A stretch of DNA of 64,000 nt from Zopfochytrium polystomum. Lineage: Eukaryota; Chytridiomycota; Chytridiomycetes; Chytridiales; Chytridiaceae. A program made the position numbers and the translations under genes. Below the pieces are notes generated by a model that was not told the DNA's origin, searched no databases, and saw only the letters and a program-made list of their open reading frames with translations. The stretch is from assembly GCA_025765615.1 (NCBI GenBank), contig JAIVFJ010000074.1:214458-278457 (forward strand), read 5' to 3'. Below are positions 34,260 through 45,687 of this stretch, piece after piece. Within the stretch, counting starts at the first letter, position 1. Every line of letters starts with the position of its first letter.

Positions 34260-36646
34260 ATGGCTCGGCCACCTGCTACCTTTCCAATCGTTGACCGCCG
34301 TCGCGTTGCTGGCCGCTCACCGTCGTCGTCGGCCCCGGTACCGTGGACAGCGCCATCGCGGCCACCACCACCACCGCCGCCGCCGCCGCCGCCCGATTCT
34401 CCCAAGTTACACCACTTTGTCGTCGGCATCGACCTGGGAACCTCCACTGTGTGCGTGGGCGTCTGGAACAAGGACAGAGGTTTGCGCTTTGGCACACACA
34501 TTCACTCGCAGATTGATTCGTCACTGACCTGACTCCCCATCCTCCCCCCCCCCCCCAGTTGATATACCGGCAAACGCACTCGGCAACACGGTAACGCCTT
34601 CATATGTTGCATTCACCGACAGCGAGATGCTCGTGGGCGATGCCGCGAGGAACTACGGCGCTCGGTAAGACGAGGGCAATGCATGACGAGCTTCAATCGG
34701 GCCGACTGATGATCAGGCCGGCCAGTCATCCAGGCAGCGCCGTCTTCGACGTCAGGCGACTCCTTGGCGTTCGCATCGACGACGCCAATGTCCAGCGCTG
34801 CATGAAGACCTGGCCGTTCAAAGTCGTGGAACACGACGACGGCAAGCCGGGCGTCCTGGTCGAGTTCAAGCACGAGGAAAAGACCTTCACTCCCGAGGAA
34901 ATTACGGGCACAATCATCCGCAAAATGATGAGCACTGTCGAAGCCTACATGGGCGGCGGCGGCGGAGCACGGTTTGCCTGCGACGCCGTCGTCACCGTCC
35001 CCGCCGGCTTCCGCGACGAGCATCGGCATGCTGTCAAAGAGGCCGTGCGTGCCGCAGGGCTGAATGTGCTTCGCATCATCAACAAGCCGACGGCTGCTTG
35101 CATCGCGTACGGGTTGGATAGATCGAGCGTACCCATACAGAAGGCCCTTGTCGTCCACCTCGGGGGTGCAACGCTCGATGCAACCCTCTTTGAGATCGAA
35201 GAGGGCATTTATGAGATCCTAGCTACCGCTGGCGACTCCTTTGGCGGTTCGGACTTTGACGACCGCCTCGTGGCCCACTTTGCCAAGGATTTCCAGCGTA
35301 TTCACAACGAGGTATTTTTTAACCTTCTGAAAGGGACGCACTTTCCACTGGTTTAGATACCCACCTCCAAACCGGCACAGGACATTTTCTCCCACCCTCT
35401 CGCCCTTCATCAGCTCCGCACTGCTTGCGAGCGCGCAAAACGAATGCTGTCTGTGGATGACCTCGCCACCATCGAGATTGACTCCCTGCACAACGGCGTC
35501 GGCTTTTACAGCCACATCACGCGTTCTCAGTTTGAGGAGCTTTGCGACGACCTCTTTCAATCCATCCTTGAACCGGTTGAAAAGGTCTTGCACGACGCTC
35601 AGCTCAGCAGGGACGCCGTGGACCACATACTCCTTGTCGGTGGTTCCTCCCAAATCCCCAAGGTCCCGCGGCTCGTCTCGGAGTTCTTCGACGGAAAGCA
35701 GCCAATGGAATGCTCCACGTTCGGACCAGACGAGGCCGCCGCGCACGGCGCCACCATTCAGGCCTCAGTCATTAGTGACCGAAGTAACCAGGGCCCCTTC
35801 GAGTTGCTCATATTTGACGTGCTCCCCATGTCAGTTGGGATCGAAACGGCGGGCGGCGTCATGACCAAGCTGGCTCTGCGCAACATGACTATCCCCATTA
35901 GAAAGTCGGCCATATTCACGACGTGCACCGACAACCAAACCGACATGCTCATCCGCGTATTCGAGGGCGACCTTCCGTACGCGAGGGACAACCACCACTT
36001 TGCCACGCTGCTCATCGAAGGCATCCCCGCCGCCCCGCGCGGCGTCCCAGAAATCGAAATTATGTTTGACCAGGACGCAAACCACGTCGTCATAATCACT
36101 GCCATCGACAAGACGCCCTGGCCGTGGACGCGGGCGACTTCGTCGCCGCCGTCCACCCCTCGCGCCCAGACCACGCTAACAATCCAACCAGGGAACAGAA
36201 TGTCCCGCGACGCTATAGAGGCAATGTGGGAAGTCCTCAACGGCCGGTCAGCGGAAGACGCCGCCGCTGTTGATGCCGTCGTCCGCGAAGAGCACCGCCT
36301 CGAGGGCTGCGCCGCCTCCGTCGCCGCGTGGTGCCGCGCCGCCGCCGCCGCCGCCGCCACCGACGACGAAAACAACCACCCCGGTTCCGACTACCTTTCA
36401 GACCCCCGCCGCGTCGCCCTCGCCGCCGAAGCTGACGCCGCGCTCGACTGGCTCGACGCAGCCACCGCCGCGGCCGTCGATTCGCCGCCGCCGCTGGACG
36501 CGGACACCGTCGCGCGTAGGACCGAGGATCTGCTCGCCGTCGCCGAACCGCTGGTCCGCGCGCTCTGCGGCGGCGAGTTGCCGCAAGGTTGGCCCGACCG
36601 GGGAACGGACACTGCGAACACAGCGTGGTGCTTGACGTCGGGTTGA
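34260..36646 (+). CDS. Divergent HSP70-like protein B (catalytic residues substituted)
   Basis: Four exons: 34260-34479, 34559-34664, 34726-35311, 35381-36646, giving 725 residues with no frameshift. A shorter Pro-rich leader precedes [15 protein letters not shown]. Residue changes match copy A: the K71 equivalent is Arg ([10 protein letters not shown]), E175 is Lys (INKPTA), and DLGGGT is HLGGAT. Exon 3, intron 3 and the start of exon 4 are almost identical to copy A in DNA, while the ends differ strongly. The C-terminal half keeps the beta-domain order ([25 protein letters not shown]), followed by an Ala-rich helical region. The EEVD tail is missing; the protein ends AWCLTSG. Introns 1 and 2 sit at the same positions and phases as in the canonical HSP70 at 45109. 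Function unknown; probably a nucleotide-binding, ATPase-poor HSP70 relative. Confidence 0.8.
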
Positions 36647-36947
36647 GGCTTTGAGGGGTTGCCGTCATATGCAGCTAGTCAGCAGCCTGGGTAGGCGGGG
36701 GACTTCGCGGATAGATTCTTCGTCCCGTTTATTTTATGTTCCTCAACGGCGCCCGAGACACCAACACTTTGTGCATACACTCCCAAACAAAGAAACTCAA
36801 AGAGGGTTAAGGGGGTTACAAAAAAAAAAAAAAAAAAAACAACTCCCAAGCGTCGTCTGCAGGGAAACTCGCCCCCCACCCCCTGTCCCCGGCCTCCCAT
36901 TCCTCCTGCTCGTTCGCCGACCGAATCCGATCTCATTCCAATCGCAA

Positions 36948-39900
36948 TCACCCAATATCCCCCGCGCGCTTCAAGCAGTGGAAATGTACGGCCTGCCCCT
37001 GCGGTCCCGGAAGCCGCACAAACAGCGTCGGGTCCGCCACGGGCCTCATGCACAGCACGCACGCATCGGTGCCGCGGATCTCCAGCGGCCGGATCGCGCG
37101 GTGCGTCGCGACGACCGCTGCGCTCGTCTAGTTTTTTTTGCAAGATTTTGTTTTGATTAGCAGAAGACGCGAGAAGGACGGGGTTCGAGAAACACAGAGA
37201 AAAGGGCGGGTCGGGGGTGGGTGCGGGGAAAACGCTCCCAAAGGCTACCTTCAAGTTTTCCAGCTGCGAGAGCGACTTTACAAACTGGCTGTGGTGCAAG
37301 TCGTGGAGGCTGCGTCGAAGCGAGGAGAAGAGGTAGTCGTGGAGCAAGTCGAGCGGCCAGGAGTCGGGTATCAGTTTAATTATCTTTTTTGAGTTTTTCG
37401 TGTTTGGGGGATGTTGTCCACGTTTCGCGACGACCGCCGTTGGGATACGTTGGGTGCGGTTTCGTTTTGTTTGGTTCAATAACGTGAGCAGAGGTTTGAG
37501 TGGGATTACCTCAAGCAAGTCTAGCCTGGACGCGTTTTCTTTCAAAAGCTGCGCAACTTGGACCGAGTATTCATGGCTCCAGCTTTGGTTTTGGGGGGTT
37601 TTTTTTCCCGGTGGTGGTGAATTTGGTGCGGGCAATGTGCATCGCAAAAGGGTTAGCGAAGGGGGGAGAAGAGCTGGACTCCAAATGCAAACAGACCGGC
37701 CATCTCCGTCCACATAGAGCCGAATCAGAAACAACAGCGGCGACTCTGCTCCCGTCGGCGCGTTTCCCTCTTGCGCCTCGAGCCGAGCACAGTGCGCCCG
37801 CGCCTCCGCGTAGTCGTGCACGTTGTACACGAGCGTTCGAAGTGCCGACGCGTGGTCTTTTCGCTAACGGAATAAAGGCGGCAGGGAAACGACAAGTGAG
37901 AAAGAAGGCTAAGCGTGTGAGGGCCAAATGCGCGCCAGCGCTTTTCTGGCTCGGGCGAAAATAGCGCAAAAACGAGGGGACCGATCAGCGGAGCCTTGCT
38001 TCGCAATACGCACCGCTGTGTACACCAACGCCTTTTCCGGGAACAGTCTGTCTGGATGCTGAAACACGGCGTCGGCCATTGCGTCGAACGCCGTGGTCCC
38101 AGCGTTTGATTCCAAAAGGCGCGAGTGGGCCAGCCGGGTTGCCGAAAGGCCGTCCTTCCGGGAAGACAGGAACTCGAAAAAGGAAGGGCGGTTGGCCGCA
38201 TCGACTGCCAGGTAATCGTCGTCTAATTTTTGGTTTTAAAAAAAATTTTGAAGGTTAAAGAAGACGTCTTCAACTGGACCGAGCAACATAATCATCGCCT
38301 TTAATCCCCTCTGTCCAAAAACTCGTGTCAAAACGTACCAATATCAGCCATCCCGTCCGCAGACCCTTCGTCGGTCATTTCCCGAATGTAAAGGGAAGCC
38401 AGAAGCCTGTCCTTCTCCGGCGACAGCGGGCCCTCTCCTTCCTTTTGGAGGAACTCCAGGAATGCTCGCGCTGGCACCGTCCCGAATCGCTGCAGGAACG
38501 ACAGAACCACGTCGTCGTCATCCACGCGATTGTATCGAGACTTGTTTGCAAAAATCTGTCCAGAAAGAGTGCAGTAGCAAATGCGTTTAGTGAGGAGCCG
38601 AGAGAGGAAAGCGATCCTCAAGGAACTACCTTAACGCCGGCGGCCGGATCCTTTTTCAAAACTTTTTCGGCGTATTCAAATAAGAGGTCGGTGTCTTCAA
38701 GACCACTCAGAAACCCGCAGAGCTCGGACAAGCCACCAAAGTCATTGTCTTTGAGGATTCCATCAATGAATCTGAGAAACATGAATGCGAACTATCAGCA
38801 AATCATTTGAATACGCACAGAAGGAACTAACTCCATCCAAATCTCGAGCATACTCCGGTAGTCTTTTGCAGCTTTGTAAAGCAAGCTGCGACCATAATGC
38901 CGCTAGCAAAATCGGTCAACGCGTCAGATTTATGTCAAATATTGCTGCACGTCTCTCCCTCGCAGCTTGTAAACAAACAGACACTTAACCCACCTTCTTC
39001 TCTGAAAGGGTTGCCAGCGAGTTTTCAAAGTGACACCGTTGTGAGGTATCGTTCAATAGCCGGTAGAGCTCTTTTGTGTTGTTGTCGGCGTATATGGTGA
39101 GGAGAATGGTGTCAATGGCCTTGAACGATGGAGACCGATTTAATGAAAGGTGAGTTCAGATTTGTCAAGCTCCAAACTACTTTAATTTTACCTCTTCGCG
39201 GCCTTCAGCTAGTGTTGTTGGGCGGGAGCTGACGAGGTATTTAACGAGGATTTCCTTTGGTGATTAAGTCCGATATCAGGTTTTCTGCTTGCGCTAACCA
39301 CAAAGGCCATTATTCTGCAACGGTTTACCTTGGCATTTTCTACCAAAGCCAGGCTAAACGACGTCCGAGTGTCTGGGTCGACGTCTGGGTAGCTTCGATC
39401 CAAGTGTGCCTCGACTGGGTAGTGAAGGAAGTTTGGTCAAGTCAGCCAACACGACTTGCCGACATCAGCGAATATCGCCGCCGAAAGCTAATCACCGATT
39501 TCCGCTATGCTTCCTGCCTGCGCATTCTGCTTCGACCCATGATCCTGCTGCAAGCTCACAATCACGTCGCCCGGCAGCAGAACCGCGAACTCGGGGAACA
39601 TGCTGATCAGCACGGCCGGGTCCAAGTTCCCCTTTTCGAACAGGCCCAAGGCGTCCTCGAATAGCGTGTCGCGAAGATAAACAAAACCAGCCTTGGTGTA
39701 GATCGATTGAAGCTCCTTGGCCTTACAATTTCGTGGTACAAAGAGGTAAATCTCACAACAACGAGTAATACATTCCAGACCTTATCTTGAGGTGACTGAT
39801 CCTGTCGACCTTGCATAAGATGCTCTGCCAGCTTCACGGCTTGGTCGACGTTTCGTGACTCTAAAAGCTCGTTTATCTGTTGACAAAGGATATCGCTAGG

Positions 39901-41541
39901 ACTTAGAACTGCAAAATATTGGGGCTGCAGAAAGAATCTGTTGCAAACGACCTTCCGCTGATAACAAATCACGCACCTGAGAGTCGAAAGACGCCATCCG
40001 CAACCCTATTGCTGCATCCTTACACGCAATAACAACTTTTATGCAGGAGTCCTCCGCATCGTGCAAGTCGAGGGTGAATGATGATGTTGAGAGGTACCGG
40101 GGGTCCAAGACGGTGGGTATTTGGATGCTTTGAATCAATTCTTGGGTAAAGAGGTTGTGGATCTCAATGTTGTTGTTGCGAAGTAGTGCAATGATGTACG
40201 GGAAATGAAATGCTGGAAATTTCGGGAGGAAGGCAGAAGAGTTTTAGTAATCACAACCCGTTTCAAGATCGTGCCGTTGAGTGATCAGGGTTGGGAAAGA
40301 CTATTACCGATGGCTTTTGGAACAACAGGCCATTGCAATGTTCCTTTTGAACGAGGTCGAGCGAGCGTAAAATCGAATGAGAGCTGGATTACTCACAAGC
40401 AGAAGGAGAAACATTTACCTCTTGTAGCGTCACCCCTCTCTGTAACAAACATCCCAAGTCCCACCCGTTCCGGAGTGCCAATAACCACCAAAAACTCTCC
40501 CTTCCCAACCGCGCACATCATCGGCTTCCCCACAAAAGCCTTATCGTAAGGAAACAGCGGGACTACCTCCCCCGATTCGACGTTGACGAGCTTGTACGCC
40601 TGAGTATCGGCGGCGCAGACTGTACGGCCCCGTTTGACCATGTGTACAGCACCGTCGGGTAACCGATGCTCTTTTGTCATGGTAAGCTCGTCGTGTGAGA
40701 CCGAGTAGGTTTGGATTGTTCGGAGTTTCGCGACGGATACTTGGTATGGAGAGGTAAGGTTCGAGTCGGGGGCCACGGCGGAAAGGGAACGTAGCGGAGG
40801 GTATGCCGACGCCGGCGGTGGCGACAGCGTGTCCAGTTGGAGTCCGATGAGGGTGCCATCTGCAAGCGAGAAAATGTTAGTCCGATCAAATCCGTGAAGC
40901 CAGCAGGGATTTTTTGTTTCCAACTGACCGCACGACGCAAAAAGCTTTCCCTCGGTCGGAACTGCGAAAAGCGCGTCCACAGATTTTCTGCCAACGCCCA
41001 GGTTCTTACGAAGCACCAGCTTGTTCGACATTTTGCTCGTCTGTGCGTTCATCTCGGAATTAGCAGCGAGGAACGGGCGGAAGAGCCGCTAAGCTATTGT
41101 TCACCTCCTTCTCCCATGCAATCTCGTAGTGTAGAATGTGACCGTCTGTGGTACCGATGTACAGGTTGTTTTCTACAAATCGAGCACGGAGTCTCCGCCC
41201 CTGTTAGCTATTTTTGCCAAGACGCATTCGCCACCCAAAGTGGAGGAGCGATCGTCCTCACCGCAAAGCTCCATGGCTTCCAGCCCGATTCGCCCGAGGC
41301 TTGGAGTGCCCGGTGGCGTGTTGGCCGGCGTTGATGCGGCGCTGCCGACGCCAAAACTGGCCGTCTTTGCGAAAACAGAGGAAAGGCGCTGCTGCGGTGT
41401 CGAAGTTGATGACGAAGACGAGGCCGGCTGCTGGCCAGACGCAGGCCCGACGGCCGATGAGGACGCTTGGGAGGCTGCTGCGGCGGCGACGTCCTCCATG
41501 ATGCCGCGCGCAAGCTCCACGATCGTGAACGGACTCGACAT
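36948..41541 (-). CDS. VPS3: Vps3/TGFBRAP1-family CORVET tethering subunit
   Basis: Eighteen exons give exactly 1000 residues: 41541-41235, 41172-41105, 41040-40929, 40859-40419, 40212-39977, 39924-39781, 39721-39496, 39414-39329, 39254-39192, 39119-38994, 38902-38832, 38771-38630, 38555-38339, 38222-38014, 37863-37697, 37582-37510, 37383-37249, 37127-36948. The N-terminal half is a CNH-type beta propeller (LYIGTTDGHILHYEI, then GEFLVVIG and GLGMFVTERGDATRG). The rest is alpha-solenoid (KELQSIYTKAGFVYLRD, DHASALRTLVYNVHDYAEA, IPDSWPLDLLHDYL). The C-terminus is a CVLC...HFHC zinc-finger-like motif. These segments align in order with human TGFBRAP1 and fungal Vps3, which link Rab5 to HOPS/CORVET at early endosomes. 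Vps39 is the nearest alternative, but the GLGMF motif and C-terminus favour Vps3. Confidence 0.9.
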
Positions 41542-41748
41542 TTTCGACGTCCGATGTGTCAACTGTGGAAGATCGGGGGACGGTAACGGGGCGGATAGTC
41601 TGGCTGCGCTCAGGCGGGTATCGAGTCAAAGGATGAGAGCTGGACACGCGCGCGAATGTGGGACGGTACCCCGCGATGCCGTTGCCAAACCTTCGCGATC
41701 AAGCTGCCCTTCCCCCAGACAAAAAAGTTCTGTTGTTTCCACGTTGCG
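41542..41748. promoter_or_regulatory. Shared bidirectional promoter of VPS3 and the DPH6-like gene
   Basis: Only 207 bp separate the two divergent start codons. No TATA box is evident. A compact GC-rich bidirectional promoter is inferred from spacing alone. Confidence 0.5.
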
Positions 41749-42747
41749 ATGGCCACCACCAATGACTTCCCGCCCAACACGATCGACTCGGTCGACGCGC
41801 TCCCATCGCCATCGCCGGCTTCAGCGGGACCCGCCGCGATTCCAGGGCGGCCGCGGGTGTTTCTTTCCTTCACGGGTCAGTTTGCGCGCGCCGTGAAACT
41901 TTTTGCCGCCGTCGCTGCGCTGAACAAACAACCAACCCAGCACAGGAGGCAAGGACTGCACCCTCGTGCTGCACCTCCTGAGCGCGTCCTGCGAGATCGC
42001 ACAGCTCGTGACGTTCTCGCCGCGCGACAAGCCCTTCCTTGCCCATCCGTTACCACTGATCCAGCGGCAGGCCAAGGCACTCGGGATCCCGCACAAAGTC
42101 TGCTATATCGAGCACCCTACAACCAGCGCGCCGGGTGCCGTCCACGCCGCGCCCACGGACCCGTCGAACTCGCCTTTCGTGCGGGCGTACCGGGAATGGT
42201 TTGTGCAGTTTGTGCAGAAAGACGGCGTGAGGGCGATCGCCACGGGCGATATCGAGGACGTGTGCAACGGATTCATGGGCCGCGCTGCCGAGGGGTCCGG
42301 CCTGGTGGTGCTCGCGCCTCTGTGGAGGAGGGGACGAGAGGGCCTGCTGGACATGGTCGCAAAAGAGAGCATCAGGCCTCTCATCACATGCGTGGCGCTG
42401 AATTTGGTGAGTCCTCCCCAGCCAGCTCGACTCGTGTTCTAAAAGTGCGCAAACTCTCAATCCAATCAAAAAAAAAACAAAAACAATCGCATTTCTTTGA
42501 GTAGATCGCCGAGCCACTTGCGCGCAAGCTGTGCGGCTCGTATTTGCTTGACGTCCTGGACCTCCTCAAGTCAGCAACACGCCTGGACAACGGGGGGCCC
42601 GTCGACCTATGTGGCGAGAACGGCGAGTTCCACACGATGTGCCTCGATGGCCGCCTGTTCAAGCAGCCCGTTCAGGTTGAGGGTCTGCAGACCATCACCG
42701 AAGACGGTCGGTTCCTCTATTTGAAGATGGCGGACGGCGGTGCGTAA
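41749..42747 (+). CDS. DPH6-like diphthine--ammonia ligase (ATP-pyrophosphatase)
   Basis: Three exons (41749-41875, 41946-42406, 42505-42747) give 276 residues. The P-loop-like motif of the ATP_bind_4 family is [15 protein letters not shown], formed across intron 1. It is followed by [20 protein letters not shown], a GDIEDVC segment and the diagnostic CGENGEFHT. Family members amidate diphthine on elongation factor 2 using ATP and ammonium. The length matches the short form seen in human DPH6, without the C-terminal RidA-like domains of yeast Dph6. A short Ser/Ala/Pro-rich N-terminal extension precedes the domain. The family also contains less characterised COG2102 enzymes, so the exact substrate is inferred. 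It diverges from VPS3 and ends 122 bp before RPL23. Confidence 0.8.
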
Positions 42748-42868
42748 CCCGTAGCGCCCGTAATGTGCGAGTGGTTGGCATTTGGTTTGTGTTGGGTGTG
42801 GGGAAAAGAACTTGAAAAAGCCAAAACCAGAGTGATCCAAAGCAAATTTTTGAAAACACTCCAACGCC

Positions 42869-43940
42869 ATGTCAAAGCCGTGAGTACGAGCCTCCCTCCA
42901 ACACGACTTCGACATCCCCCCGAAGGCATGGATCGGGCGGTGTCCTCGCAGCAGCACCCGAGACCTGACAACAAGCGGCGATCTCGACGACGCGAGCACT
43001 CGTCTCCAGGCGCTCGGTTTCACAGCAGATGCGATCGAGATGGGATGGGATAGGATGGGATGGGATGGGATGGATAGGCATTGGGGTCTCGCGGTCTTGT
43101 TTCGTGCTCTGTCTACCTGCGATCTCTGATCCGGATCGCGTCGCGAACCCCTTGACAACTCCATCGACACCCCTTTCGTTTGAATCGCCTAATCGTCGAC
43201 CTTTTCGTTACTTCCATTTGCACCCAGCGTCTCTGGTGGTTCTAAGTTCCGCATGACCCTGGCCCTGCCGGTCGGTGCCGTCATGAACTGCGCTGACAAC
43301 TCGGGCGCCAAGAACCTGTACGTCGTTTCCGTCAAGGGGATCGGCGCCCGTCTGAACCGGCTTCCTGCCGCTGCTTGCGGCGACATGGTGCTCGCCACTG
43401 TCAAAAAGGGCAAGCCTGATCTCCGGAAGAAGGGTAAGGGTGCATCTATTTTTTGTTCTGGGGTTTTCCAGGGGCTAACGCGGTGCGATACCTGTTCTGA
43501 TCGCAATCCGTACTTCCTCTCAACTTTGCGGATAGTGATGCCGGCTATCGTCGTGCGCCAGCGTAAGCCCTGGAGGAGGCGGGACGGAATCTTCCTCTAC
43601 TTCGAGGGTGAGTCGACTTTCTAGCAATCGCGCGACCTCCCTTTTGGAATACTTTCTTGTTTTGCTCCTCAGCTAAACTGACTTCCGCAACACAGACAAC
43701 GCCGGTGTGATTGTCAACCCCAAGGGTGAAATGAAGGGATCTGCCATTACTGGACCCGTTGCCAAGGAATGCGCCGACCTGTGGCCGAAGATTGCCTCCT
43801 CAGCTGGCACTGGTGAGTTTTGCGAGAAGCTCTTCGCCTTTCCACATGATTTGATGTGAAGTTTCTTATGCCCCTGCATTTCTGAACATTTCTTTTTCTT
43901 TTTTTTTCTTTATCTTCGTGGCTTCGTTGCAGTTGTGTAA
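42869..43940 (+). CDS. RPL23: 60S ribosomal protein uL14 (L23)
   Basis: Five exons: 42869-42879, 43228-43433, 43536-43607, 43696-43812, 43933-43940, giving 137 residues, the normal length. The first coding exon is 11 nt and the last only 8 nt (TTGTGTAA), so both are easily missed. The spliced start [15 protein letters not shown] continues with [16 protein letters not shown], then [38 protein letters not shown] and [19 protein letters not shown], a near-complete match to the eukaryotic protein. It sits on the large subunit near the L3/L19 bridge to the small subunit. Intron 1 contains a (GGGAT)n tract near 43045. Introns at the start and end of the coding region are typical of fungal ribosomal protein genes. 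Confidence 0.97.
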
Positions 43941-45108
43941 GCGGCAGGGGCGTGGGTGGTATGGATGATGTTGGTTGATGAGGCTGGAAGTCCAATTGTG
44001 CGGTTTCGCGACTTGAACAGTCGCATGAATACACTGGTCGCTGCGGCAGTTCGCATTACTACTGTCTATTGTGTGTGTGCCGTACTCCAACGCGTTGTTG
44101 TACTTGCGGTGGAGTAACTTTCGCTTCCTTGGGTGCCAATTGCTGGGTGGTAGCACAACGTTTCTTTCTCTCGCCGACTGGTAACGCGTGGTGGTAGGTC
44201 GAGGGAAAGGAAAGCGCCACCTCCCCTTGGCCGTGGTACGTGAAAACGGCAAACATATGGAATGAAAAGGAACATTCCCAACATTCCCACGGACAAGTCA
44301 GGGGCCGCGTCGCACCGATGGACAGCCAGCAAGGACGCGCCACACAAAGGGCACCTGTTTTTTGCCTTTTTTTGTTATTGTTTCCACACCCTTTTTCTCT
44401 CGCTCCCTCTGTCTCTCTCTCTTGGTGCTTGTTCGCAATTGAGCTCGGCACTTTCTTGCTTTCTTTCTTTCTTTCTTTCTTTCTTTTTCTTTTCTTTTTT
44501 TTTTCTATTTCTTTCTTTCTTTTTTTTTTCTTTTTTTTTTCTTTTCTTGTTGCCGTCTTCTCTCTTTCCTTTTCATTCTCTGCCTTCGCACTTTCTTTTT
44601 CTTTCCTTTTCCTTCTCTCTCGCTCGCTTCCTGTCTCTGTCGCTCGATCATCTCCGTTCTTCTTCAACCTCCCTATAAAGTCTTTGAAGTCTGCCCTCTC
44701 AACATCCAGCAAAGGAAAAAAAAGTTTCGCTTCCTTTTACAAAAGGTTGGTGTGCTTTGTGGTCGTATTTGTGGTCGTAGCAGTCGAAGCCTCCCATCCC
44801 CTCTTCCCCACAACCACCGCCTCTGCTCGTCAGCATTGCCTCGCAGCCATCGTCACGCACGCCTTCAGCAGCGAGCGGTGCATTCGTCGCAAACTCCTCC
44901 CTCCGTCAGATCACGAACGATGCGCCGAAATAAGTTTCAGCAAACTACTACCCGCGAAACCCGCCACGCGTGTGATCTCCTGGACTTTAAGGATCTTCCT
45001 CCGAATTCGCCCGTCCTCTTTTATTGAATGCCCTCGCCTCTCTCGCTTGAGAACAAATATTGCCCTGGCTAACGCTGCAAACGGTTTCCCCTACTTCGCA
45101 CAGCAAAC
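43941..45108. other. RPL23 3' region and HSP70 promoter/5' UTR
   Basis: The region holds the HSE and TATA elements listed separately, a T/C-rich stretch (44370-44700) and a long leader of about 430 nt before the HSP70 start codon. No other gene is seen. Confidence 0.5.
44259..44680 (+). promoter_or_regulatory. Heat-shock promoter of the canonical HSP70 gene
   Basis: GGAACATTCCCAACATTCC within 44259-44288 contains GAA and TTC units in heat-shock-element arrangement, preceded by GGAATGAAAAGG. TATAAAG lies at 44674-44680, about 430 bp before the start codon. Both fit heat induction through Hsf1. Confidence 0.6.
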
Positions 45109-45649
45109 ATGACCTCCAAGGCTGTTGGTATTGATCTTGGAACCACCTACTCCTGCGTGGGTGTCTGGCAGAACGACCGAGGTATGAACGCATACTTTCA
45201 CCGCTATGTCGTCAATTACTGACGGTTTCTCTTTGCTGTTCCAGTTGAAATCATCGCCAACGACCAGGGTAACCGGACAACCCCCTCTTATGTCGCGTTC
45301 ACCGACAGCGAGCGTCTCATTGGTGACGCCGCCAAGAACCAGGTCGCCATGTAAGTACCAGACAAAAGTTGTGGGTTTCGACACATAGTGACAGTAAGCT
45401 TCGACCGCTAGGAACCCCATCAACACTGTCTTCGATGCCAAGCGTCTTATCGGTCGCCGCTTCGCCGACGCTGAGGTGCAGAGCGACATGAAGCACTGGC
45501 CCTTCAAGGTTGTCGACAAGGGTGGAAAGCCGTACATCCAGGTCGAGTTCAAGGGCGAGGACAAGACCTTCACCCCGGAGGAGATTTCCTCCATGGTTCT
45601 CCTGAAGATGAAGGAGACCGCCGAAGCCTACCTCGGCTCCACCGTCAAC

Positions 45650-45687
<38 letters not shown>

